A stretch of 64,000 nucleotides of DNA from Novosphingobium sp. MD-1. Lineage in GTDB: Bacteria > Pseudomonadota > Alphaproteobacteria > Sphingomonadales > Sphingomonadaceae. The notes under the pieces are model-generated. The model did not search any database. It saw only the letters and a program-made list of their open reading frames with translations, and was not told the origin of the DNA. Shown here piece after piece: positions 1 to 8,739 of the stretch (the first letter of the stretch is position 1; the number at the start of each line of letters is the position of its first letter). Location of the stretch: positions 1-64,000 of the forward strand of contig NZ_BBXA01000020.1 in the NCBI RefSeq assembly GCF_001014975.1. Direction: 5' to 3'. The position numbers and the translations under genes are program-made.

Positions 1-18
1 TCGCATGAGCAGCGGTGC

Positions 19-1551
19 ATGAGCACGGCCGCCGACACGCCGCCGCAGGTGCCCCAACCGCAGATGCCCCCTCCGCAGATGTCCGTGCGCACCGCCGCCG
101 CCTGGGCGCTGGTATCGCAATATACCTCGTTCGCGATCCAGTTCCTGACCAGCGTGGTGCTGGCGCGCTGGTTCATCACGCCGGCGGAACTCGGGCTGTT
201 CTCGATCGCCTTCGCCGCGGTCACCATCGTCGCCTTCCTCCAGGATTTCGGCGTGACCCGCTACGTCAACGGCGAACGCGACCTGACACCCGAAAAGCTC
301 CACATGGCGTTCACCGTCTCGGTGGCTTTCGCCTGGGGCATCGCGATCCTGACGATCCTCTCGGCCAAGCCGATCGCCCTGTTCTACGGCGATCCGCGCC
401 TGCTGCCGATCACGCTGGTCATCGCCTGCTCCTATCTGGCGGTGCCGCTGGCCATCGTGCCGCAGGCAACCTGCCAGCGGCGCATGGACTACAAGTCCAA
501 CACGATGATCGAGGTCGGCTCCTCCATCGCCAACGCCGCCACGGCAGTCACCCTGGCGGTGCTGGGCTATGGCGCGCTGGCGCTGGCCTGGGGCGCGTTC
601 GCGCAGCAGGCGGCGCGGCTGGTGGTCAGCCAGTGGCGCGCCGGACTGATGCTGCCATGGCCCCTGCGCGTGCAGGGCGCCGCGCCGGTGCTCAAGCTGG
701 GCGGCACCAATTCCGTGCTGGCGACGTGCTATTCGATCACGGGTCGCGCGCCCGAGCTGGTCATCGGCCGGCTCATCGACAACACCGCCGTCGGCCTGTT
801 CACCCGCGCCTCGGGGCTGGCGCTGCAACTGCGTCTGCTGGTGGCCGGCGCGGTGACCGGCGTGTTCTACCCGGCCTTCCGCCAGGTGCGCGACAGTGGC
901 CAGCCGCTCGGCCCGCCCTACCTGCGCGTCGTCGCCGCCTATACCGGTGTCACCTGGCCCGCGATGGCGGGCATCGCCGTGCTGTCGGAGCCGCTGGTCA
1001 ACCTGCTCTACGGCCCGAAATGGCTGGCGGCCGCGCCCTTGCTAGGCTGGGTCGCGCTGTCGCAGCTGTGCTATGTCTCGCTGCCGCTGAACGGCGATCT
1101 GCCGCTGCTGCTCGATCGCATGAAGGGCCTGATCCACCGCAACATCGTGGAAACGGTGATGTCGGTCCTGCTGATCGCGCTCACCGCGCCGTTCGGCCTG
1201 ATCTGGGTTGCCATCTCGCGTTTCGCCCACGGGCTGTTCTGGGTAATGATCTACGCCCCGTTCATGCGCGGGATGCTCGATTTCCGCTGGCGCGACCTTT
1301 TCCAGATTTACGCGCGCAGCTTGCTGGCCACGCTGGCGGCGGTCGGCCCGCTGCTTGCCAGCTATGTCTTCTGGCACGGTCCGGCGGAAACCGGCTTCGG
1401 GCAGGCGGCGAGCATGGTGAGCGCCGGCATCGCACTGTGGCTGGCGACGCTGTGGGCGATCGGTCATCCCCTGTTCGCGGAAGTGACGGCGATGCTGGGC
1501 GAGATTCTGGCGGCGCTGCCGCTTCGACGGAAGACGCCCCTTCCCCGATAA
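19..1551 (+). CDS. Oligosaccharide flippase / lipopolysaccharide biosynthesis protein (MOP superfamily, Wzx-like)
   Basis: 510-aa polytopic membrane protein resembling the polysaccharide export branch of the MOP superfamily (WzxC/AmsL type), which flips lipid-linked sugar repeat units across the inner membrane. A Pro/Gln-rich cytoplasmic N-terminus (residues 8-21) precedes regularly spaced hydrophobic helices from about residue 25 to 490. Conserved-looking pieces include the helix 1-2 region ending in LARWFITPAELGLFSIA and the loop with QRRMDYK. The ATG overlaps a TGA at 20-22, which could be the stop of an upstream gene outside the window, so the gene may be the last of a translationally coupled polysaccharide operon. 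Family assignment is firm; the substrate cannot be told from sequence. Confidence 0.85.
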   Translation: MSTAADTPPQVPQPQMPPPQMSVRTAAAWALVSQYTSFAIQFLTSVVLARWFITPAELGLFSIAFAAVTIVAFLQDFGVTRYVNGERDLTPEKLHMAFTVSVAFAWGIAILTILSAKPIALFYGDPRLLPITLVIACSYLAVPLAIVPQATCQRRMDYKSNTMIEVGSSIANAATAVTLAVLGYGALALAWGAFAQQAARLVVSQWRAGLMLPWPLRVQGAAPVLKLGGTNSVLATCYSITGRAPELVIGRLIDNTAVGLFTRASGLALQLRLLVAGAVTGVFYPAFRQVRDSGQPLGPPYLRVVAAYTGVTWPAMAGIAVLSEPLVNLLYGPKWLAAAPLLGWVALSQLCYVSLPLNGDLPLLLDRMKGLIHRNIVETVMSVLLIALTAPFGLIWVAISRFAHGLFWVMIYAPFMRGMLDFRWRDLFQIYARSLLATLAAVGPLLASYVFWHGPAETGFGQAASMVSAGIALWLATLWAIGHPLFAEVTAMLGEILAALPLRRKTPLPR

Positions 1552-1606
1552 ACACCATGGCTCCGGCGCCCGAACAGGCGTATGCTGCCAGGCGGAGAGA
1601 GAAGCC

Positions 1607-2563
1607 ATGGCACTATATCCGCTATTCGCGGCGGGCGCGTTGCTGCCCCTGTTCACCGCCTACCCCATCGCCGTAGCGCAGGACGGCACGGCCCAGGCCG
1701 GTTCGGTCGACATCGTGGCGATCACGCCCGACCTGCAGGCCCGCATGACCGTGCCGGTGCATATCGGCGTCGAGAACGCGCAAACGGGCAGCAAACGGGC
1801 TGGTCCCTACCGCTTCATGATCGATACCGGCGCGGAACGCACGATCCTGTCGCGCGATATAGCCCGGCAGCTTGGCCTGGCCAGCGCCGGACAGGCGCTG
1901 CTGGTGGGCGTGGCGGGCACGCAGGAAGTGGATCTGGTGGAAGTGGAGGAGATCAACCTCGGCCGCCGCAGCTTCTATGGCCTCACCGCCCCGCTGCTCG
2001 ACGGGCGCTGGATCGGCGCGGACGGGATCATCGGGCTGGACAGCCTGCAGGACCAGCGCGTCCTGCTCGATTTCGACAAGAAGGTCATGGCGATCGGCGA
2101 TGCCCGGCAACTGGGCGGCAACAGCGGCTTCGAAATCACGGTGCAGGCGCGGCGCCGGTCGGGCCAGCTGATCATGACCAACGCCATGGTCGATGGCGTC
2201 CGTACCGATATCATCATCGATACCGGCTCGGATACTTCGATCGGCAATCCCCCGCTGCAAAGGGCGTTGGCACGCCGTCATGCGCAGGAACAGACCTCGC
2301 TCATATCGGTGACCGGGCAATCGATCTCCGCCGACGTGGGGCTGGCGCGCACGCTGGTGCTGGGCGGGTTGACAATGTCGAACACCCCGCTCGTGTTCGC
2401 CGATGCGCCGCCGTTCAAGGCGCTCAAGCTGGACAAGCGCCCGGCGATGCTGCTCGGCATGGACCAGTTGCGCCTGTTCCGCCGCGTGGCGATCGACTTT
2501 TCGAGCCGGAGCATCCTGTTCGACATGCCACGGGGCCTGCCGATGCAGTTCGGGATGAACTGA
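1607..2563 (+). CDS. Retropepsin-like aspartic protease, exported, with two DTG motifs
   Basis: 318-aa protein with a signal peptide-like N-terminus (residues 1-24, cut probably after AVA). Two aspartyl-protease half-domains follow, each with a catalytic D-T-G: D73-T-G-A in MIDTGAERTIL and D205-T-G-S in IIDTGSDTSIG. Unlike retroviral enzymes, which dimerise, both halves are in one chain, as in pepsin and in bacterial exported gag-asp-protease-like proteins. The start at 1607 is preceded by GGAGAGAGAAG. It lies 56 bp after the flippase gene and 95 bp before the ABC exporter. Probably periplasmic; the substrate is unknown. Confidence 0.8.
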   Translation: MALYPLFAAGALLPLFTAYPIAVAQDGTAQAGSVDIVAITPDLQARMTVPVHIGVENAQTGSKRAGPYRFMIDTGAERTILSRDIARQLGLASAGQALLVGVAGTQEVDLVEVEEINLGRRSFYGLTAPLLDGRWIGADGIIGLDSLQDQRVLLDFDKKVMAIGDARQLGGNSGFEITVQARRRSGQLIMTNAMVDGVRTDIIIDTGSDTSIGNPPLQRALARRHAQEQTSLISVTGQSISADVGLARTLVLGGLTMSNTPLVFADAPPFKALKLDKRPAMLLGMDQLRLFRRVAIDFSSRSILFDMPRGLPMQFGMN

Positions 2564-2658
2564 ACGCAAGAGACGCCAGCAGCGACACGGGCGCGGATAA
2601 TCCACCCGATCGGGCAACGGGGCTGGCGGATCGGCGCAAAGCGCCTATGTGAAGGCCC

Positions 2659-4476
2659 ATGCCGCCCGAAACCGCCACCGACCGCAACGCCCGCCACGAT
2701 GGATGGCACACGCTGCGGCGCTTCCTTCCCTATCTCTGGCCCGCCGACAACACGGCGCTGCGATGGCGCATCGTTTTCGCCAGCCTGTTCATCCTGGCCT
2801 CCACCGGCACGCAGCTTGTCCTGCCCTATCTGCTGAAGTGGGCGGTGGACGCGATGAACGTGTCCGGCCCGCGCCTGATGCGGTTCGCCATGCTGATGGT
2901 GCTGGGCTACGCGGCCGGGCGCTTCGCCGGCGTCGCCTTCGACAACCTGCGCAACATCGTGTTCGAACGGGTGGGGCAGGATGCGACGCGCGCGCTGGCC
3001 GAAAACGTGTTCGCGCGCCTGCACCGCCTGTCGTTGCGTTTCCACCTCGCCCGCCGCACCGGCGAAGTAACCAAAGTGATCGAACGCGGCACCAAGAGCA
3101 TCGACACGATGCTCTACTTCATGCTGTTCAACATCGCGCCCACGGTGCTGCAGCTCGCGATCGTGGCGGTGATCTTCTACTTCACCTTCGGCTGGGGCCT
3201 TGTCGCGGCGACGGCGGTGGCGATCGCGGGCTATATCTGGGTTACGCGCACCATCACCGAATGGCGCACCCATCTGCGGGAAAAGATGAACCGGCTCGAT
3301 GGGCAGGCGCTTTCCCGCGCGGTCGATTCGCTGCTCAACTACGAGACGGTGAAATACTTCGGCGCGGAGGCGCGCGAGGAAGCCCGCTATGCGCAGGCGA
3401 CGCGTGCCTATGCCGATGCCGCGGTAAAGAGCGAGAATAGCCTGGGCCTGCTCAACATCGCGCAGGCGGTCGTGGTCAACCTGCTGATGGCCGGGGCGAT
3501 GGCGTGGACGGTCGTCGGCTGGGCCAAGGGCCAGTACACCGCTGGCCAGCTGGTGTTCGTGCAGACCTACCTCACCCAGCTTTTCCGCCCGCTCGACATG
3601 CTCGGCATGGTCTATCGCACGATCCGGCAGGGGCTGATCGACATGGCGGAAATGTTCCGCCTGATCGATACGCACGTGGAAGTCGCCGATGCACCCGGCG
3701 CGCCGGCGCTGATCGTGCGGCGGCCCTCGGTGGTCTTCGACAACGTGGTGTTCGGCTACGATCCCGACCGCACGATCCTGCACGGCCTTTCGTTCGATGT
3801 GCCGGCCGGCAGCCGCGTCGCCATCGTCGGCCCTTCGGGCGCGGGCAAGTCCACCATCGCGCGGCTGCTGTTCCGCTTCTACGATCCGGGATCGGGCCGC
3901 ATCCTGATCGACGGGCAGGACATCGCCGGCGTCACGCAGGCGTCCCTGCGCGCCGCGATCGGCATCGTGCCGCAGGATTCGGTGCTGTTCAACGACACCA
4001 TCGGCTACAACATCGCCTATGGCCGCGAAGGCGCGACACAGGCCGACGTGGACGCCGCCGCGCGCGGGGCCGCCATTTCCGATTTCATCGCCCGCCTGCC
4101 GCAAGGCCTCGATACCGAAGTCGGCGAACGCGGCCTCAAGCTTTCGGGCGGCGAAAAGCAGCGCGTGGCCATCGCCCGCACGCTGGTCAAGAACCCGCCG
4201 ATCCTGCTGTTCGACGAAGCGACCAGCGCGCTTGACACCCGGACCGAGCAGGACATCCTGGGCACGCTGCGCATGGTCGCCGCCAACCGGACCACGATCT
4301 CGATCGCGCACCGCCTGTCGACGATCGCGGACTCAGACCGCATCCTCGTGCTGGATCAGGGACGGCTGGCGGAAAGCGGTAGCCACCTGGAACTGCTGCG
4401 CCGCGACGGTCTCTACGCCGAGATGTGGGCGCGCCAGGCGGCGGAAAGCGAAGAGGTGAGCGAGGCGGCGGAGTAA
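2659..4476 (+). CDS. ABC exporter, ATM1/HMT1 type (fused permease and ATPase)
   Basis: 605-aa half-transporter: a six-helix transmembrane domain at residues about 35-330, then a nucleotide-binding domain. Walker A is at residues 391-399 (GPSGAGKST), the LSGGEKQR signature starts at 495, and Walker B ILLFDEATSALD starts at 515. The TM-domain stretch ERGTKSIDTMLYF followed by NIAPT is typical of the mitochondrial Atm1 / bacterial heavy-metal tolerance branch, which exports glutathione or glutathione-metal conjugates. It would act as a homodimer in the inner membrane. Start chosen at the ATG giving MPPETATD. Membership in the Atm1-like branch is confident; the transported compound is inferred. 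Confidence 0.88.
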   Translation: MPPETATDRNARHDGWHTLRRFLPYLWPADNTALRWRIVFASLFILASTGTQLVLPYLLKWAVDAMNVSGPRLMRFAMLMVLGYAAGRFAGVAFDNLRNIVFERVGQDATRALAENVFARLHRLSLRFHLARRTGEVTKVIERGTKSIDTMLYFMLFNIAPTVLQLAIVAVIFYFTFGWGLVAATAVAIAGYIWVTRTITEWRTHLREKMNRLDGQALSRAVDSLLNYETVKYFGAEAREEARYAQATRAYADAAVKSENSLGLLNIAQAVVVNLLMAGAMAWTVVGWAKGQYTAGQLVFVQTYLTQLFRPLDMLGMVYRTIRQGLIDMAEMFRLIDTHVEVADAPGAPALIVRRPSVVFDNVVFGYDPDRTILHGLSFDVPAGSRVAIVGPSGAGKSTIARLLFRFYDPGSGRILIDGQDIAGVTQASLRAAIGIVPQDSVLFNDTIGYNIAYGREGATQADVDAAARGAAISDFIARLPQGLDTEVGERGLKLSGGEKQRVAIARTLVKNPPILLFDEATSALDTRTEQDILGTLRMVAANRTTISIAHRLSTIADSDRILVLDQGRLAESGSHLELLRRDGLYAEMWARQAAESEEVSEAAE

Positions 4477-4497
4477 TCCGCCGGCCTGCTCCGGCGT

Positions 4498-4701
4498 TCA
4501 CTTCATCACATCGGCTTCATGCCACACGACCGCCTGCGCCGCCTTCATGCAGCTATTCTCGATATCCCACGCGAGCGAGGGCGAGCCATAGAGCCGCCAG
4601 CCCTGCGCCAGCGCCTCTGACACGCGCTCGCAAAAGGCACGGTCGTCCTTGCCGGTGAGCAGGCGGTAGATCGGGCGGTCTTCGGGGGTCTGGTGGGTCA
4701 T
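4498..4701 (-). CDS. DUF1737 domain-containing small protein
   Basis: 67-aa protein that is almost entirely one DUF1737 domain: YRLLTGKDDRAFCERVSEAL then GWRLYGSPSL. This small family is found in proteobacteria and has no established function. It has no signal peptide or membrane segment, so it is probably cytoplasmic. It is convergent with the ABC exporter gene (21 bp between stops) and lies downstream of a block of inverted GC-rich repeats that separates it from hslU. Confidence 0.75.
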   Translation of the reverse strand: MTHQTPEDRPIYRLLTGKDDRAFCERVSEALAQGWRLYGSPSLAWDIENSCMKAAQAVVWHEADVMK

Positions 4702-4717
4702 CGCATGGCCCTACCAG

Positions 4718-4864
4718 ATCCTCCCCAGGATGGGGAGGGGGACCACCCGAAGGGTGGTGGAGGGGGGGCTTGGCCTTGCGGCCCATCCTCACCGAGACTG
4801 CCACCCAGCCGAGAAGCCCCCTCCACCGTCCTGCGGACGGTCCCCCTCCCCGCATCGGGGAGGA
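4718..4864. repeat. Pair of inverted GC-rich intergenic repeats
   Basis: Two copies of the same roughly 47-bp element face each other. Copy A is about 4718-4768 (starts CCTCCCCAGGATGGGGAGGG). Copy B is about 4816-4864 on the other strand (its reverse complement starts CCTCCCCGATGCGGGGAGGG). Each copy has its own small palindrome plus a GGTGGAGGGGG tail. The array sits between DUF1737 and hslU, no gene fits here, and it would fold strongly as RNA. It may act as a terminator for hslU transcripts. Confidence 0.7.
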
Positions 4865-4867
4865 TTT

Positions 4868-6169
4868 TTACAGGATATACTTCGACAAGTCCGCGTTGCC
4901 GGCAAGGCTCGCCAGCTTGTCCGCCACATAGGCCTCGTCGATCGTCACTGTGGAGCCCACGCGGTCCTCGGCGTCGAAGCTCACTTCCTCCAGCAGCTTT
5001 TCCATCACCGTCTGCAGCCGCCGCGCGCCGATGTTCTCGACGCTTTCGTTGACTTGCGCGGCGGTGCGGGCGATCGCGCGAACGGCTTCCGGCGTGAAGT
5101 CCAGCGTCACCTGTTCGGTGCCCAGCAGGGCGCGGTACTGTTCGACCAGATTGGCGCGCGTTTCCGACAGGATGCGCACGAAATCGTCCTCGCTCAGCGC
5201 CTTCAGCTCCACGCGGATCGGCAGGCGGCCCTGCAGTTCGGGCAGCATGTCGCTGGGCTTGGCCACATGGAACGCGCCGCTGGCAATGAACAGCACGTGG
5301 TCGGTCTTCATCGGGCCGTACTTGGTGGCGACGGTCGTCCCTTCGATCAGCGGCAGCAGATCGCGCTGCACGCCTTCGCGGCTGACCGAGCCGCCGCGCA
5401 CGTCGCTCACCGCGATCTTGTCGATCTCGTCGAGGAAGACGATGCCGTTGGTTTCCGCGTTCTGCAGCGCGACACGGGCAACGTCGTCCTGGTCCATGCG
5501 CTTTTCGGATTCCTCGTCCACCAGCTTGTCCCAGGCATCGGCCACGCGCAGCTTGCGACGCTTCATGCGCTGACCGCCGAACGCCTTGCCCATCATGTCG
5601 GACAGGTTGATCATGCCGATATTGCCGCCCATGCCCGGCAGTTCCATCGGCATCGAGGGCGCGTCCTCCACCTCGATCTCGACCTCGACATCGTTCATCG
5701 AGCCATCGGCCAGACGCTGCCGGAAGCTTTCGCGCGTCGCCTCGCTGGCGCCATCGCCGACCAGCGCCTTGAGCAGCCGATCCATCGCCGCCTTGCTCGC
5801 CGCATCGCGCACCGCGTCGCGCCGGCGGTCCTTCTCCAGCCGGATCGCCTCTTCCGCCAGATCGCGCGCGATCTGTTCCACGTCGCGGCCGACATAGCCG
5901 ACCTCGGTGAACTTGGTCGCCTCCACCTTGACGAACGGCGCGTCGGCCAGCTTCGCCAGGCGGCGACTGATCTCGGTCTTGCCGCAGCCGGTCGGCCCGA
6001 TCATCAGGATGTTCTTGGGGCTGACCTCGTCGCGCAGGTCGGCCGAGAGATGCTGGCGCCGCCAGCGGTTGCGCAGCGCCACGGCGACCGCGCGCTTGGC
6101 GTCCTGCTGCCCGACGATATGTTCGTCCAGCGCGCGGACGATGGCCTTGGGGGTAAGGTTGTCTTTCAT
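4868..6169 (-). CDS. hslU: ATP-dependent protease ATPase subunit HslU
   Basis: 433-aa AAA+ unfoldase that feeds substrates to the HslV peptidase. Walker A is at 58-65 (GPTGCGKT), and the pore loop GYVG at 91-94 grips substrate. Walker [11 protein letters not shown] lies further on, followed by the intermediate domain. The C-terminal DLSKYIL tail is the element that docks between HslV subunits and activates it. Length matches the family (about 430-450 aa). It lies 111 bp downstream of hslV on the same strand; a family of inverted repeats fills the gap. Confidence 0.97.
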   Translation of the reverse strand: MKDNLTPKAIVRALDEHIVGQQDAKRAVAVALRNRWRRQHLSADLRDEVSPKNILMIGPTGCGKTEISRRLAKLADAPFVKVEATKFTEVGYVGRDVEQIARDLAEEAIRLEKDRRRDAVRDAASKAAMDRLLKALVGDGASEATRESFRQRLADGSMNDVEVEIEVEDAPSMPMELPGMGGNIGMINLSDMMGKAFGGQRMKRRKLRVADAWDKLVDEESEKRMDQDDVARVALQNAETNGIVFLDEIDKIAVSDVRGGSVSREGVQRDLLPLIEGTTVATKYGPMKTDHVLFIASGAFHVAKPSDMLPELQGRLPIRVELKALSEDDFVRILSETRANLVEQYRALLGTEQVTLDFTPEAVRAIARTAAQVNESVENIGARRLQTVMEKLLEEVSFDAEDRVGSTVTIDEAYVADKLASLAGNADLSKYIL

Positions 6170-6178
6170 TCTGAAGCT

Positions 6179-6274
6179 CCCCCCTCCCGCTTGCGGGAGG
6201 GGATGGGGGTGGGTCTTTGGGGTGTAGCGTGTGAACAGCCCACCCCCGGCCTCTCCCGCAAGCGGGAGGGGGGA
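6179..6274. repeat. Inverted GC-rich repeat pair between hslV and hslU
   Basis: Copy A (6179-6215) reads CCCCTCCCGCTTGCGGGAGG and then GGTGGG. Copy B (6239-6274) is its inverted partner, GGCCTCTCCCGCAAGCGGGA. Each is itself a hairpin around the CCCGC..GCGGG core. The same family recurs at 41480-41568. It interrupts the hslVU operon and may modulate the hslV:hslU mRNA ratio, which is inference. Confidence 0.7.
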
Positions 6275-6280
6275 TGATGC

Positions 6281-6850
6281 CTATATGGTTTCCACCGTCA
6301 CGCGATCGTTGGTGAACACGCAGATATCGGCCGCCACCTGCATCGCGCGGCGGGCGATCGTCTCGGCGTCGTCCTCGTAGTCGGTGATCGCCCTGGCGGC
6401 GCTCAGCGCGTAGTTGCCGCCAGAGCCGATCGCGGCGATGACCGCGTCGTTCTTGGCTTCAGGCTCCAGCACATCGCCGTTGCCGGTCAGCACCAGCAGC
6501 GTCTCCGCGTCGGCCACGATCATCAGCGCTTCCAGATTGCGCAGGTACTTGTCGGTGCGCCAGTCCTTGGCGAGTTCCACCGCCGCGCGCATCAGCTGAC
6601 CGCGGTGCTGCTCCAGCTTGCGCTCCAGCCGTTCGAACAGGGTGAAGGCATCGGCGGTCGCGCCGGCGAAACCGGCGATCACGTTGCCGTCGCCGATCCG
6701 GCGGACCTTGCGGGCATTCGGCTTCATCACCGTGTTGCCCATGGAAACCTGACCGTCGCCGGCAATCACCGTGCGCCCGTTCTTTTTCACCCCGATGATG
6801 GTGGTGCCGTGCCACTGGATCAGGCCGTGGCTCGCCCTGCTGTCGTCCAT
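6281..6850 (-). CDS. hslV: ATP-dependent protease peptidase subunit HslV
   Basis: 189-aa proteasome beta-type Thr peptidase. The nucleophile is the first Thr of GTTIIGV (T16 as translated), so the first 15 residues ([15 protein letters not shown]) would be a removable extension, as in other alphaproteobacteria. Downstream motifs [28 protein letters not shown] and IGSGGNYAL match the family closely. It forms the double hexamer/dodecamer core partnered by HslU, encoded next in the same direction. A promoter should lie in 6851-6937, where a 16-bp tandem repeat is also found. Confidence 0.97.
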   Translation of the reverse strand: MDDSRASHGLIQWHGTTIIGVKKNGRTVIAGDGQVSMGNTVMKPNARKVRRIGDGNVIAGFAGATADAFTLFERLERKLEQHRGQLMRAAVELAKDWRTDKYLRNLEALMIVADAETLLVLTGNGDVLEPEAKNDAVIAAIGSGGNYALSAARAITDYEDDAETIARRAMQVAADICVFTNDRVTVETI

Positions 6851-6878
6851 GACCGCGATATGGGGAATGCTCCCGGCT

Positions 6879-6925
6879 GTTCAAGCTGGCGCCGGTTCAA
6901 GTTGGCGGCGGTTCAAGCCGGCCGG
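6879..6925. repeat. Three tandem copies of a 16-bp repeat
   Basis: Unit GTTCAAGYTGGCGSCG: copies at 6879-6894, 6895-6910 and 6911-6925 (the last is diverged and short). They occupy most of the gap between the hslV start and the bamE-like stop, so they lie in the hslV leader or promoter region. Confidence 0.75.
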
Positions 6926-6937
6926 GAACGACCAAGA

Positions 6938-7435
6938 TCAGCTTCCGTTCGGACCGGACCCGCCCGGACGGCCGCTCTGGCCCGTCGCGCCCGGCACGGC
7001 GCCAACCGCGCCGATATTGCCGAACAGATCCTCGAAGAAGCTGCGGTCGCGTCCCAGTGTCGGCGTCTTGTCGCGATCGGGATTGATCCGCACGACCTTT
7101 TCCATGCCACCCCGTTCGACGCTGGCGACATTGCCCGCCGCATCGAAGTTCACCTTCATGATGAACTCGGCATTGGTGCGCGGCCGGGTGAACGGCCTCT
7201 GCTTGGTGTCGATCGACACGTAGTACCAGGTCGGCTTGCCGAACTGGCTCTTGAACGTCGGCTGCCCCAGCGCCTTTTCCACGGAAAGGCGGTTGTCCAC
7301 GCCCGGCTGCACCGAATCGGTCAGCGCGGGATCGATCAGATAGCCGCGATGGTCGCGAATGCTCGAACATCCGCCGGCCAGCACCGCAAGCGTCACCGCC
7401 GCAACGCCCCGCACCATCAGCCGATTATCGCGCAT
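6938..7435 (-). CDS. bamE: Outer membrane protein assembly factor BamE (SmpA/OmlA family lipoprotein)
   Basis: 165-aa lipoprotein. From the chosen ATG (GGAG 8 nt upstream) the protein starts MRDNRLMVRG, has a hydrophobic stretch and the lipobox LAGGC, so the mature form starts at a lipidated Cys. The SmpA/OmlA domain follows: V-QPGVDNRLSVEKALGQPTF, then KPTWYYVSIDTKQRPF. BamE is a small accessory lipoprotein of the Bam complex that inserts beta-barrel proteins. The Gly/Pro-rich tail after about residue 130 is longer than in E. coli. An in-frame upstream ATG at 7525 exists but would put 30 extra residues before the signal sequence. Confidence 0.87.
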   Translation of the reverse strand: MRDNRLMVRGVAAVTLAVLAGGCSSIRDHRGYLIDPALTDSVQPGVDNRLSVEKALGQPTFKSQFGKPTWYYVSIDTKQRPFTRPRTNAEFIMKVNFDAAGNVASVERGGMEKVVRINPDRDKTPTLGRDRSFFEDLFGNIGAVGAVPGATGQSGRPGGSGPNGS

Positions 7436-7649
7436 TCCCGAACTCCGCTTCTCGATCCGGGCGTCAGGCCCGGCTATGGCAGGCATCCCGTTTGCCTTCG
7501 CGCCCGGGTTCCCTATATCGCGCAAGCCTTAGGGGCCAAACGGCGGAACCGCAATGGACAGCGCGATGCCACGTGGCCACAGGCGATTTAATCGGTCCTG
7601 AACGAATCCCGCAAGCCGTGCGGGCAGGATCGCAGGGAAGGAAGTTCCG

Positions 7650-8198
7650 ATGTCGTTTCTAGCCCGGCTGTTCGGCCCCGGCCGCGATGACCGCGCCACC
7701 GTGCGGCCGTTGTGGCATGCCGTGGTCGCCGCCTCGCGCGGGAAAGCCTGGTACGCGGAATACGGGATCGCCGATACGCTGCCCGGGCGGTTCGACGCGA
7801 TCACGCTGGTGCTCAGCCTGGTGCTGCTGCGCATGGAACGCGAACCGGCGCTGGTGGAACCGTCGGTGCGGCTGACCGAACTGTTCGTCGATGACATGGA
7901 CGGGCAGCTGCGTGAAAGCGGCGTGGGCGACATGGTGGTGGGCAAGCACATGGGGCGGCTGATGAGCACGCTGGGCGGACGGCTGGGCGCCTATCGCGAT
8001 GCGCTGGCGACGGCGGACGACAGCGCGCTGAGCGAGGCGATCACCCGCAATGTCACGCTGGTCGAAGGTCTGGTGGGCGAAGGCCAGGCGGACGAAGGTA
8101 CGGGACCGCAGGCGCTCGTCGGCCGGGTCCGCGCGCTCGCTGGCGCGCTGGACGCCGTCCCGGCCGAACGCCTGCTTGCCGGGGAGATCCCCGCATGA
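7650..8198 (+). CDS. Ubiquinol-cytochrome c chaperone family protein (CBP3-like)
   Basis: 182-aa soluble protein matching the Ubiq_cyt_C_chap family, bacterial relatives of mitochondrial Cbp3/UQCC1, which helps cytochrome b mature and cytochrome bc1 assemble. Diagnostic stretches are WHAVVAASRGKAWYAEYGI, FDAITLVLSLVLLRM and FVDDMDGQLRE. Transcribed divergently from the bamE-like gene. Its stop overlaps the start of the DUF177 gene by 4 bp (ATGA), so the two are translationally coupled. Confidence 0.87.
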   Translation: MSFLARLFGPGRDDRATVRPLWHAVVAASRGKAWYAEYGIADTLPGRFDAITLVLSLVLLRMEREPALVEPSVRLTELFVDDMDGQLRESGVGDMVVGKHMGRLMSTLGGRLGAYRDALATADDSALSEAITRNVTLVEGLVGEGQADEGTGPQALVGRVRALAGALDAVPAERLLAGEIPA

Positions 8199-8728
8199 CC
8201 GGCACCCCCGAACTCAGCCGGATGATCGACATCCGCCAGATCACCGGCGCCCCCGTAGTGGTCGAACCCGATGCGGACGAGCGCCGCCGCCTGGCCGGCC
8301 GCTTTGGCATCAGCGCGATCGACACGATGCGCGCGGACATCCGGCTTTCGGTCGAAGGCGAAACCGTGCTGGCGCGAGGCCGGCTGACCGCGTCGATCAT
8401 CCAGCCCTGCGCCATTTCAGGCGAGGATTTCCCGGTAGCGATCGACGAGCCGATCCTGCTCCGTTTCGTGCATCCCGGAGCGGAAGGGGCGTCCGAAGAC
8501 GAAATCGAGATCACCGCGGACGATTGCGACGAGATCGAATACGAGGGGATGACGTTCGATCTGGGCGAGGCCTTGGCGCAAAGCCTCGGTCTGGCGATCG
8601 ATCCTTTCGCGGAAGGCCCCGAAGCGGATGCCGCGCGCCAGAAGCACGGCCTTGCCGGAGAGGAAGCCTCCGGCCCCTTTGCCGCCTTAGCCGCGTTGAA
8701 GGCCGGAAAATCCGACCTGAACGATTGA
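8195..8728 (+). CDS. DUF177 (YceD-like) protein
   Basis: 177-aa acidic protein of the DUF177/YceD family. In many bacteria the family gene precedes rpmF and is linked to ribosome or 23S rRNA metabolism; in alphaproteobacteria it commonly follows the bc1 chaperone gene, as here (4-bp overlap). Family signatures seen are ARGRLTASIIQPCAISGEDF in the middle and a strongly acidic EDEIEITADDCDEIEYEG tract. The precise function is not known, so no symbol is given. Confidence 0.82.
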   Translation: MTGTPELSRMIDIRQITGAPVVVEPDADERRRLAGRFGISAIDTMRADIRLSVEGETVLARGRLTASIIQPCAISGEDFPVAIDEPILLRFVHPGAEGASEDEIEITADDCDEIEYEGMTFDLGEALAQSLGLAIDPFAEGPEADAARQKHGLAGEEASGPFAALAALKAGKSDLND

Positions 8729-8739
8729 GGAAAGCACTG

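Noticed and set aside
2278..4311. 677-codon minus-strand frame opposite the protease and ABC exporter
   Set aside because: No ribosome site or recognisable motif, and it overlaps two well-supported genes.
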